A DNA stretch of 33,022 bases from Fibrobacterales bacterium (GTDB lineage Bacteria > Fibrobacterota > Fibrobacteria > Fibrobacterales > Fibrobacteraceae): contig BNUP01000010.1 of assembly GCA_025997455.1 (NCBI GenBank), positions 1 to 33,022 on the forward strand, given 5' to 3'. A program made the position numbers and the translations under genes. Of the stretch, positions 7,649 to 13,612 are shown one piece after another. Position 1 is the first letter of the stretch, and every line of letters starts with the position of its first letter. The notes beneath the pieces were generated by a model, which saw only the letters and a list, made by a program, of their open reading frames with translations, was not told the origin of the DNA and did no database searches.

Positions 7649-8859
7649 AACGCCTCTCTTAGCGTTATTGCCATTCCGTAGTATTTGCGGTCAATAAGAG
7701 AAAGGTCGCCGCGAATGTGGGTTTTGAGATCTTTATTTACAAGAAAGCGACCGCCTATGCCGATAGACGAATGAAAATCATTTTTCCAAACCGAATGCAA
7801 ATTTTCGCCAACTTTGCCAGCCTCGTAAAAAAGCGTGCCGGCAAAACGCCAAAATAAATGAGTGCGAATTTCGCTCTGCAAAACCCACGAACTTTTATCT
7901 GCAAGCCACCCTTTTTTTAACCCCCGCATTTGCCCAAGTCCATCGGGTTGAGCGAGTCTGTCAAAGGGAACTGCTCCATCAAAATCTTCAAGATAAGAGG
8001 ATAAGGCAATTGCACCTTCAGGTAAAAAAGGAATCGGAAAATACACGGCGGTTATAATATTTCGCCAAGTAAATTCTTGCGGGTTGCCGCGACCGCTCGG
8101 CTTAAAATATATATTTCGCCATTGCACCAACGCACCCCTTCTCGTCCAATCGTTTTTTTCACGGCTGTCATAAGTTAAATTGTAGCCTATACCCACACGA
8201 AACGCCGCCCGTTCTTTTTTGGGTTCTATCTCGGTAAAATTTTCCCCGTAGTCAAAGGTAATCGCCTCGCCGTCCAATTCAACTCCATAACTGAACAACC
8301 CTCCCCAACTTTTGGGCAAAAAATAATCGCTGTTTAAGGTTAGCGGAATGCGTGCATTTTTTAGCGTAAATTTTGTGTAAGTTCCCGTGTCTATATCGTT
8401 GCCTCTGCGAAAATATCTGGTAGTCCAATCGGCAACATCAAATCCTATTAACCAATCAAAATGACCGTCTTCTGTTTTACCCGCAAAATTGTTATGAATG
8501 AGCCACTGCTTTTTAAAAGACACCATTGCGAGTAAATCGTAATGCTGCTCTGCACCCATAAACTTTACAAATACCCCGCCTACCATAAAACCGGTTTCCT
8601 CCGTATATGACATAGCGGGAAGGAGCATAAAATTCTTAAATTCAAAAAGATCGTTTTTTTCTTCACCGTTTTGCTCCGAATGCTCATCCGAACTCGCCGC
8701 CGAATACTCCGAATTACGGGTTTGCATCAGCAATGACGAATTAAAATGCTCCTCTGAACGCACCGCCGAAAAATCCTCTGAAAATGATTGTGCAAAAAAA
8801 AGCAATATTGTAAGGATAATTACATTGCGGACACCCAAAAATATGTCGAGTGCTCCCAT
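7645..8859 (-). CDS. BamA/surface-antigen-type outer-membrane beta-barrel
   Basis: A 404-residue exported protein. Residues 5-27 form a signal peptide (VIILTILLFFAQSFS). Residues about 75-404 resemble the C-terminal barrel of the surface antigen/Omp85 family: alternating aromatic strands, GYNLTYDSREKNDWTRRG, and MRGLKKGWLADKSSWVLQSE, which resembles the conserved RGY..F-type barrel segment. There are no POTRA domains, so it is a barrel-only member whose cargo is unknown. The start ATG at 8859 follows the rnc stop by one base. Between signal peptide and barrel lies a Ser/Glu-rich stretch with an internal duplication (FSAVRSEEHF, YSAASSDEHS). Confidence 0.8.
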   Translation of the reverse strand: MGALDIFLGVRNVIILTILLFFAQSFSEDFSAVRSEEHFNSSLLMQTRNSEYSAASSDEHSEQNGEEKNDLFEFKNFMLLPAMSYTEETGFMVGGVFVKFMGAEQHYDLLAMVSFKKQWLIHNNFAGKTEDGHFDWLIGFDVADWTTRYFRRGNDIDTGTYTKFTLKNARIPLTLNSDYFLPKSWGGLFSYGVELDGEAITFDYGENFTEIEPKKERAAFRVGIGYNLTYDSREKNDWTRRGALVQWRNIYFKPSGRGNPQEFTWRNIITAVYFPIPFLPEGAIALSSYLEDFDGAVPFDRLAQPDGLGQMRGLKKGWLADKSSWVLQSEIRTHLFWRFAGTLFYEAGKVGENLHSVWKNDFHSSIGIGGRFLVNKDLKTHIRGDLSLIDRKYYGMAITLREAF

Positions 8860-8860
8860 A

Positions 8861-9553
8861 TTAAAACCTTTCCAATGCAATTTTTGCCGCCTTCTGCTCC
8901 GCCTCTTTTTTGGAAAAACCCGTTCCCTCGCCAACCCGCTCACCCCCCACATCAACACCCACGCGAAATTCCCGCTTGTGCTCCTCGCCCCACTCCTCCA
9001 ACACAAAATAAATAGGTGCGCCGAGCATTAACTCCTGCGCCCGCTCATTCAACATAGTTTTAGGATTACAAAAAATATCGCTTTTCAAAATTTCAGACTC
9101 ACGCGAAAACAGTGCGGCATTCAAAAGCAAACGGCATTTATCCACGCCCATCTCCAAATACACCGCACCCAAAACCGCCTCAAACGCATCTGCCAAAAGT
9201 GCAGGATTATTCCTATCAACGCCTTCCGCCACACGCAAACATTTAGAAAGTTTCCACTTCTTAGCCGAGCCAGACAGTGCAACTCCGCTCACCAACGCCG
9301 ATTTTTTTTTAGATAACGCACCTTCTGTATCATGCGGATACTTGCGAAACAAATACTCTGCCGTTAAAAAATTTACAACCGAATCACCCAAAAATTCCAA
9401 GCGTTGATAAGTCTGCGATTTTGAAATTTTATGTTCTTGCCGCCACGAGTCGTGGGTGAGGGCTTGGGTTAAAAGGTCGGGATTTGAGAAAGAAAGCCCT
9501 AAGGTCACTGCAAGTGTTTGACGATTTGCAGTCATTTCCTCGCAATGACGCAT
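8861..9553 (-). CDS. rnc: ribonuclease III
   Basis: A 230-residue protein with the full RNase III layout. The signature QRLEFLGDSVVNFLTAEYLF carries the catalytic Glu and Asp, and LLADAFEAVLGAVYLE holds the second acidic pair. The C-terminal 70 residues form a double-stranded RNA-binding domain ending FSKKEAEQKAAKIALERF. It processes rRNA precursors and other duplex RNAs. It follows acpP by nine bases, a common arrangement. ATG 9553 gives an N-terminus (MRHCEE) encoded by a small palindrome. ATG 9535 (MTANRQ) is an alternative, with GAGGAA directly in front of it. Confidence 0.95.
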   Translation of the reverse strand: MRHCEEMTANRQTLAVTLGLSFSNPDLLTQALTHDSWRQEHKISKSQTYQRLEFLGDSVVNFLTAEYLFRKYPHDTEGALSKKKSALVSGVALSGSAKKWKLSKCLRVAEGVDRNNPALLADAFEAVLGAVYLEMGVDKCRLLLNAALFSRESEILKSDIFCNPKTMLNERAQELMLGAPIYFVLEEWGEEHKREFRVGVDVGGERVGEGTGFSKKEAEQKAAKIALERF

Positions 9554-9562
9554 AGGTGTGTA

Positions 9563-9802
9563 TTACTTCGTCTTCAAGAAAGCGATAACATCGCCAACCG
9601 TATTGAACTTTGTCGATTCGGTATCCGGAATTTCAACTTTAAACTCGTCCTCCAAACCCATAATAAGTTCTGTGCGGTCAAGCGAGTCTGCTCCCAAATC
9701 GGTTGTGAATGATGCACCATCTACAATCTGATCTTCTTTGACATCTAATTTGTCGAGAATGACCGATTTCACTTTTTCACGAATTTCCTGTTCTGTTGCC
9801 AT
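9563..9802 (-). CDS. acpP: acyl carrier protein
   Basis: A 79-residue acidic protein. TTDLGADSLDRTELIMGLED contains the DSL motif whose Ser carries the phosphopantetheine arm. It is the carrier for fatty-acid synthesis and works with FabG, encoded just upstream. The start is ATG 9802 with Shine-Dalgarno AGGAGA six bases before it; the frame continues upstream into repeat sequence but that part is not coding. An A-type element separates it from fabG and supplies a -10-like TATATT at 9832-9837, so acpP-rnc may be expressed independently of fabG. Confidence 0.96.
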   Translation of the reverse strand: MATEQEIREKVKSVILDKLDVKEDQIVDGASFTTDLGADSLDRTELIMGLEDEFKVEIPDTESTKFNTVGDVIAFLKTK

Positions 9803-9831
9803 AATTTCTCCTAAAAGAATTGTTCTTATTG

Positions 9832-9837
9832 AATATA
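9832..9837 (-). promoter_or_regulatory. -10-like TATATT at element end, facing acpP
   Basis: On the minus strand the left end of element A reads TACTATATTCAATAAG. TATATT lies 30 nt before the acpP start and leaves room for a leader carrying the AGGAGA ribosome site. No canonical -35 is visible. Confidence 0.5.
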
Positions 9838-10059
9838 GTAAACTCAGAAGAACTCCCCCAAACTTTATCTCATAAAACAAGGAGTTCTTCTGAGACGACG
9901 GCAATAAGCATATCTGCCCTATTAAAAAGAATTTGAGATAATCTGTATATACAATGGCAGAAAACCTCTTAAATTTGCATAAAAATACAGTTCGCCCGTG
10001 TCGCTTAGTAGGCTCTGATGACCTCTTAACGAGTTCTTCTGAGCCTACTATAGTAAACT
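9834..10059. repeat. element A copy 1 (class I), with nested unit C
   Basis: The ends are TATAGTA and TACTATA, with near-identical terminal inverted repeats (TATAGTAAACTCAGAAG against TATAGTAGGCTCAGAAG read from the other end). Stem I is CTCAGAAGAACTCC (9843-9856) with GGAGTTCTTCTGAG (9881-9894). Stem III is TAGTAGGCTC (10006-10015) with GAGCCTACTA (10041-10050). A conserved ACGACGGC...TTCGCC..TGTCGC lies between. An 11-bp direct repeat TATAGTAAACT is present at 9834-9844 and 10049-10059. A 60-bp unit C replaces the middle. Confidence 0.85.
9903..9961 (+). repeat. unit C, nested inside element A copy 1
   Basis: AATAAGCATA, then TCTGCC (9913-9918) paired with GGCAGA (9956-9961), enclosing a conserved core with GATAATCTGTATATAC. 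It replaces the hairpin that lies at this place in element A copies 2 and 3. Confidence 0.85.
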
Positions 10060-10077
10060 GCGTTTCCCCTGGCAGCC

Positions 10078-10818
10078 CTATGCCCCAAGTCCGCCATCGA
10101 CCCCAAGCACCTGACCCGTTATATAACCCGCCTCATCGGATGCCAAAAAAGCAACCGCATTAGCCACATCACGAGGGTTGCCCAAATCCTTTAACGGAAT
10201 AGCCTCTTTATATTTGGCAATAGCCTCTGGCGGCAGTTTCTCGGTCATTGCAGTTTTAATAAAGCCGGGAGCAATTGCATTAACCGTAATTCCGCGAGCC
10301 GAGAGTTCCATAGCGTTCGACTTTGTAAGCCCTATAATTCCCGCCTTTGATGCCGCATAATTCGCCTGACCCGCCTGAGTGCGAATGCCGTTAATAGACG
10401 CCATATTGATAATTCGCCCGCCACGATTCCGCATAAAATGCTGTGCAATGGCTTTTGTGCATATAAACGCCGACCTCAAATTCACATTCAGCACGGAATC
10501 AAAATCCTCCTGCTTCATCCTTATCATCAAGTTATCGCGCGTAATTCCTGCATTATTAACCAAAATGTCAATTTTGCCAAAGTCCGCGAGCACCTGCTTA
10601 AACACCGCCTCAACCGTTTCTGGATTCGAGACATCGCAAGCATAACCCTTGCACTGCACACCGAGCGCCGACACTTCCTTAACAGAGGACTCATCGCCGA
10701 GTTGAATATCCAAAATCGCCACACCCGCACCGTTTTCCGCGAGCACCTTAGCAATTTCCAAACCAATTCCGCGAGTTGCACCTGTAACAATTGCACTCTT
10801 ACCTTTGAGATCTATCAT
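10078..10818 (-). CDS. fabG: 3-oxoacyl-[acyl-carrier-protein] reductase
   Basis: A 246-residue short-chain dehydrogenase. TGATRGIGLEIAKVL (residues about 12-26) is the NADPH-binding glycine loop, NNAG is present, and the catalytic YAASK follows MASINGIRTQAGQANY. The C-terminal GQVLGVDGGLGA is typical of FabG. It reduces 3-oxoacyl-ACP in fatty-acid elongation, consistent with acpP downstream. ATG 10818 has Shine-Dalgarno AAGGAG nine bases before it. The SDR family is broad, so identity as FabG rests on motif pattern plus acpP context. A repeat related to the one inside ftsK lies directly upstream. Confidence 0.92.
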   Translation of the reverse strand: MIDLKGKSAIVTGATRGIGLEIAKVLAENGAGVAILDIQLGDESSVKEVSALGVQCKGYACDVSNPETVEAVFKQVLADFGKIDILVNNAGITRDNLMIRMKQEDFDSVLNVNLRSAFICTKAIAQHFMRNRGGRIINMASINGIRTQAGQANYAASKAGIIGLTKSNAMELSARGITVNAIAPGFIKTAMTEKLPPEAIAKYKEAIPLKDLGNPRDVANAVAFLASDEAGYITGQVLGVDGGLGA

Positions 10819-10833
10819 ACCTTTTCTCCTTCT

Positions 10834-10907
10834 TTTTTGTGGGGGAGGTTTCCCCCTCGCTTCAACCGCCTTACACTTCACAAGGGGCAGGCAAACCCCG
10901 CCCTACA
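10834..10907 (-). repeat. double-palindrome repeat upstream of fabG, related copy inside ftsK
   Basis: Reading the plus strand: GGGGGAGGTTTCCCCC, CTCGCTTCAACCGCC, then a GGGGCAGGCAAACCCCGCCC palindrome and CTACA. The reverse complement closely matches 17725-17798 inside the ftsK reading frame, in the same order of blocks. It lies between fabG and tRNA-Leu. Confidence 0.8.
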
Positions 10908-10952
10908 ATAATGCACCAACGGCGTTTTACACTACCCCCTCATTCTTCAACA

Positions 10953-10975
10953 GGCGACCATTGGTCGCCCCTACA
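10953..10975. repeat. REP-like palindrome (unit B, GACCA type)
   Basis: GGCGACCA-T-TGGTCGCC followed by CCTACA. It has the same CGCCCCTACA end as the other unit B palindromes but a different self-complementary centre. It lies just downstream of the tRNA on the minus strand, where it could also act as a stem, although no T-run follows. Confidence 0.75.
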
Positions 10976-10985
10976 CGCGTTTTAA

Positions 10986-11069
10986 TGCGGATGAAAGGAC
11001 TTGAACCTTCATATCGTTGCCGACACCAGAACCTGAATCTGGCGTGTCTACCAATTCCACCACATCCGC
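10986..11069 (-). tRNA. tRNA-Leu (anticodon CAG)
   Basis: On the minus strand the acceptor stem GCGGATG pairs with CATCCGC, with discriminator A. The D region GGTGGAATTGGTAGACACG is typical of class II Leu tRNAs. The anticodon arm GCCAGATTCAGGTTCTGG gives anticodon CAG. A variable arm follows and the T arm is GGTTCAAGTCC. The 3' CCA is not encoded. A -10-like TATATT lies about 20 bases upstream. Confidence 0.95.
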
Positions 11070-11088
11070 AAATAACTAAACTTGGCGG

Positions 11089-11094
11089 AATATA
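11089..11094 (-). promoter_or_regulatory. -10 element of tRNA-Leu
   Basis: The minus strand reads TTTTCTATATTCC 19 nt before the tRNA 5' end, a normal place for a -10 box with a short leader. It has the same TTTTCTAYATT form as the motif abutting protein start codons, which supports reading that motif as a promoter. No TTGACA is seen; the -35 region is C-rich. Confidence 0.55.
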
Positions 11095-11148
11095 GAAAAT
11101 TTCCATCACAGGGGCGATCACATAGGGTCGCACAAGAACAGAACCGCA

Positions 11149-11200
11149 AATAGGGTATAGGGTGTGGCGTGTAGGGTGTGGGGAACTCGGCTGTGCAAGA
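11149..11200 (-). repeat. C-rich cassette upstream of tRNA-Leu
   Basis: On the plus strand GGGTATAGGGTGTGG and GTGTAGGGTGTGGGG are followed by AACTCGG..GCAAGAGTT, the same hairpin as at 6397. On the minus (coding) strand this is the C-rich tract, so its orientation relative to the downstream gene matches the protein-coding cases. G-runs here could form a quadruplex. Positions 11200-11299 show nothing recognisable. Confidence 0.65.
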
Positions 11201-11299
11201 GTTGAAAGTGTAAAGTTAAAAATTGATAGTGGAGAATGTCCATTTACCATAGACCAATATGCAAGTTTATAGAGTTGAAGACTATAAAATGATTTTTTG

Positions 11300-11419
11300 A
11301 ATAAGTATAGCCGACCAATTAAAAAGAAACCTGAGATAATCTGTATGAATAATGGCGGACAATAAGTATAGCCGCCCAATTAAAAAGGAGTCGTGATAAT
11401 CTGTATAAACAATGGCGGC
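11300..11419 (+). repeat. two tandem copies of 60-bp unit C
   Basis: Units start at 11300 and 11360, exactly 60 bases apart (AATAAGTATAGCCG). In the second, GCCGCC (11371-11376) pairs with GGCGGC (11414-11419). The core GATAATCTGTAT is shared with all other copies. A GTCGCCCCC stretch and a unit B palindrome follow directly. Confidence 0.85.
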
Positions 11420-11430
11420 AATGGTCGCCC

Positions 11431-11550
11431 CCTACGGAAGGGCGGCATAAATGCCGCCCCTACATCCATCATTTCCCTTTTCCTCTTCCCTTCAAGGGCG
11501 GGTTTTAAACCCGCCCCTACAATTTCCTTCCCCCATTCCCACACCCCACA
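11431..11550 (+). repeat. composite REP repeat, left member of an inverted pair
   Basis: This holds GGGCGGCAT-AA-ATGCCGCCC (11440-11459), a CATCATTTCCC spacer, then the GGGCGGGTTTTAAACCCGCC palindrome at 11496-11516 and CCTACAATTTCCTTCCCCCA. Positions 13360-13468 carry essentially the same sequence on the other strand over about 115 bases. Confidence 0.88.
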
Positions 11551-11611
11551 CCCTACACCCTACACGCCACACCCTATACCCCACCCTACACGCTACACCC
11601 CACACCCCACT
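11540..11611 (+). repeat. C-rich tract upstream of 11628
   Basis: Repeating CACACCCTA, CACGCCACA and CACCCCA units end 5 bases before TATCTT. The minus strand carries many G3/G4 runs separated by 3-5 nt. Confidence 0.75.
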
Positions 11612-11615
11612 TTTC

Positions 11616-11630
11616 TATCTTACACTAATG
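11616..11630 (+). promoter_or_regulatory. -10-like TATCTT before ATG 11628
   Basis: TATCTT at 11616-11621, then ACACTA, then ATG. Six nt of spacing and no Shine-Dalgarno sequence. Confidence 0.5.
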
Positions 11631-11780
11631 CTAAATTTCTTAAAAACTCTTTCGATAAGGTACTTGGTTGTGCTTGGTGCACTTTGCGTTGTTGCCGCGG
11701 TTGTGAATAATCTTCGCGTGCCGCAAGAAAAACAGGTGGAATGGATTGGCGGGCAAGAAGTGTTGGAGAAACCGCAATGA
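11628..11780 (+). CDS. small single-pass membrane protein
   Basis: A 50-residue protein. Residues 9-27 (SIRYLVVLGALCVVAAVVN) form one membrane segment, followed by a short polar tail VEWIGGQEVLEKPQ. The tail looks like the beginning of a longer extracytoplasmic domain, perhaps rhodanese-like, so this may be a truncated gene, but I do not recognise it. It ends in an ATGA overlap with the MauE/DoxX-like gene, so the two are probably translated together. It begins directly after a -10-like element. Confidence 0.6.
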   Translation: MLNFLKTLSIRYLVVLGALCVVAAVVNNLRVPQEKQVEWIGGQEVLEKPQ

Positions 11781-12469
11781 TTTCGCTGAATTTTTCTTCG
11801 CATTCCCGTTCTTGCTTAATACCTGCCGCTGTGAGTTTGCTGTTTGCGGCGGCTTTGTTTGCACTTGGAGTTTTGGAAATCTCTTTCCCTGATTTATTCA
11901 GTTGGTCGGAAGTTGGTTTTGTGTCGCAGAAGTTTCCGAGTGCGTGGAAATATGGCTTGCAAATTGGCATAGCGGAGGTTTTGCTCGGAGCGTTGTTGAT
12001 AATTCCCGCATTTTTCTTTCATCGTTCTTTTGCGGAAAAAGCACTTGAGACATTGATTCGATTTGGCATTGGCGGAATGTTTATTTTTGCGAGTGTGTTC
12101 AAAATTGCCGACCCTAAGGGCTTTGCAATTCTTATTGCACAATATCAATTTCTTCCCGAAAATTTGGTAAATTTATGGGCTTTGATTCTCCCGCAATTTG
12201 AATTTTGGTGCGGCATCGCTTTAATCATAACTCCGTTTGTTAAGGAAAATACGCTGATAATTCTCGCACTGTTCGCATCGTTTATGATTGCACTTGTGTG
12301 GGCACTTGCACTTGATTTGGGTATCACCTGCGGATGTTTTCAGATTGACGGAGCACAGTCCAAGTCGGAGGCGTGGGTTGCGTTAATCCGCGATTTGATT
12401 TTGCTTTTCCCGACTTCTTGGCTTTTGACGAGAGGCAACCGCTCACTGATAAAGGTTTGGCGAGGCTAA
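11777..12469 (+). CDS. MauE/DoxX-like integral membrane protein
   Basis: A 230-residue protein. After an N-terminal hydrophobic helix (about residues 12-35) it contains at least four more membrane segments. LIRFGIGGMFIFASVFKIAD and the late DLGITCGCFQID with a Cys-Gly-Cys-Phe motif fit the MauE/DoxX redox-associated membrane family. Members are linked to disulfide or quinone redox chemistry; the substrate here is unknown. The start ATG 11777 overlaps the upstream TGA. Only four bases separate its end from the convergent rRNA methyltransferase. Confidence 0.75.
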   Translation: MISLNFSSHSRSCLIPAAVSLLFAAALFALGVLEISFPDLFSWSEVGFVSQKFPSAWKYGLQIGIAEVLLGALLIIPAFFFHRSFAEKALETLIRFGIGGMFIFASVFKIADPKGFAILIAQYQFLPENLVNLWALILPQFEFWCGIALIITPFVKENTLIILALFASFMIALVWALALDLGITCGCFQIDGAQSKSEAWVALIRDLILLFPTSWLLTRGNRSLIKVWRG

Positions 12470-12473
12470 GTTA

Positions 12474-13319
12474 TTAGGTTAAATTGAGTCGCTTTGCCTC
12501 GTAAAGTCCGAGCGACAACGCAACGCTTGCATTGTAGGAATGTGCATCGGCAATCATCGGGATATGGACAATTGTATCGCAGAATTTTTTTATAAAAGGC
12601 GGGAGTGCTTTGTCTTCGCCGCCGATAACCATAACCAAATTTTTTGCGAATTGAAAATTTACCATTGAAGTTTCTGCCGCTCCGTCGAGACCTATAATTT
12701 GATAGCCGAATTCTTTAAGTTCTTTTAATGCTATTTCTAAATTTCCCGGTCGGCAAATATCGAGTTTTTCGAGTGCGCCTGCCGCCGCTCTTTCAACTGA
12801 CGGCGTGAGACCGCAACTTCCTTTTGCGGGCATTAGCAGAACGCGAACGCCGAGTGCGAGCGAGGAACGGATGCACGCACCTAAATTGTGCGGGTCTTCT
12901 AAATTTGCGGCAACTACCACAAGGCAAGGTTCGTTTTTTTGAACTGCTTCCAAAAGAAATTTTCGAGTGTCGTTCCAAGGCAAAACGGCTTTTTCGTTGC
13001 AGAGGGCAACAACCCCGTTGTGTCGTCTTGTCAATTTGTCGAGCAGTCTTTCTTCAACTTGCTGTGTGTGTACATTTGTTGCTTGTGCGAGTTTTTGCAG
13101 TTCGTAAAGTTTAATATTTCCGCTTTTGAGTTTGAATAAAACGCGATGCACCATTCCGGGCTTTTTGCGCAGGAGTTCTTCTACTTCCCGTGCTCCGCCT
13201 ATTGCCCGTTGTTGCGGTGCGGGAGACTGTTCGCTGTCGGCATTGCCGTTGCTGTCGTTGTTAGAATAGGAATTTTGCGGGATTGTCGGTTTTACGGAAC
13301 GCCAAGGGGAAGGTTGCAT
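12474..13319 (-). CDS. TrmH/RlmB-family RNA 2'-O-methyltransferase
   Basis: A 281-residue SPOUT methyltransferase. Residues about 40-115 form the small substrate-binding domain (GGAREVEELLRKKPGMVHRV). The catalytic domain shows the three family motifs: ANLEDPHNLGACIRSS, VIGGEDKAL, and IPMIADAHSYNASVALSLGL. The usual last motif has SLNVS; here it is SYNAS, a small deviation. Members methylate ribose in 23S rRNA or tRNA using S-adenosylmethionine; RlmB is the likeliest equivalent. The ATG at 13319 is preceded by TACCTT and CCCCCCA. The first 35 residues are Ser/Asn/Gln-rich and probably disordered. Confidence 0.88.
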   Translation of the reverse strand: MQPSPWRSVKPTIPQNSYSNNDSNGNADSEQSPAPQQRAIGGAREVEELLRKKPGMVHRVLFKLKSGNIKLYELQKLAQATNVHTQQVEERLLDKLTRRHNGVVALCNEKAVLPWNDTRKFLLEAVQKNEPCLVVVAANLEDPHNLGACIRSSLALGVRVLLMPAKGSCGLTPSVERAAAGALEKLDICRPGNLEIALKELKEFGYQIIGLDGAAETSMVNFQFAKNLVMVIGGEDKALPPFIKKFCDTIVHIPMIADAHSYNASVALSLGLYEAKRLNLT

Positions 13320-13332
13320 TGGGGGGAAGGTA
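13320..13332 (-). promoter_or_regulatory. -10-like TACCTT before the methyltransferase start
   Basis: On the minus strand CTTTCTACCTTCCCCCCA runs into the ATG at 13319. TACCTT occupies 13327-13332, with 7 nt to the start and no Shine-Dalgarno sequence. Confidence 0.5.
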
Positions 13333-13338
13333 GAAAGT

Positions 13339-13480
13339 TGGGGTATGGGGTGTAGGGTGTAGGGTGTGGGAATGGGGGAAGGAAATTGTAGGGGCGGGTT
13401 TAAAACCCGCCCTTGAAGGGAAGAGGAAAAGGGAAATGATGGATGTAGGGGCGGCATTTATGCCGCCCTTTCCGTAGAGG
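13339..13480 (-). repeat. C-rich tract plus composite REP repeat, right member of inverted pair
   Basis: 13339-13370 is the G-rich face of a C-rich tract upstream of the minus-strand gene. 13392-13412 is the GGGCGGGTTTAAAACCCGCC palindrome and 13449-13468 is GGGCGGCATTTATGCCGCCC. From about 13355 to 13468 it is close to the exact reverse complement of 11440-11550. Confidence 0.88.
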
Positions 13481-13587
13481 CTACCCGTGTGGTCGCCTGC
13501 CCTTTTTGCAATGGTGAATTCGCGTGAGGGATAACAGCGGCAACCGAAGGTTATAGCGGATAGCCCGACCCGAAGGGGCACGCCCGA
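13449..13587 (-). repeat. composite repeat shared with 25552-25693
   Basis: Reading the minus strand: GGGCGTGCCCC, CGGGTCGGGCTATCCGCTAT, AACCTTCGGTTGCCGCTGTT, ATCCCTCACGCGAATTCACC, ATTGCAAAAA, GGCGACCA, CTCTACGGAA and the GGCGGCAT palindrome. The same order occurs on the plus strand at 25552-25693. It ends 11 bases before the -10-like element of the next gene. Confidence 0.8.
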
Positions 13588-13597
13588 AAATATTTTC

Positions 13598-13612
13598 TAC
13601 ATTTTCCTTATG
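13598..13612 (+). promoter_or_regulatory. -10-like TACATT before ATG 13610
   Basis: TATTTTCTACATT, then TTCCTT, then ATG. Six nt of spacing and no Shine-Dalgarno sequence. Confidence 0.5.

Noticed and set aside
9954..10163. Plus-strand open frame opposite fabG
   Set aside because: It lies in element A and antisense to fabG, and has no recognisable protein features.
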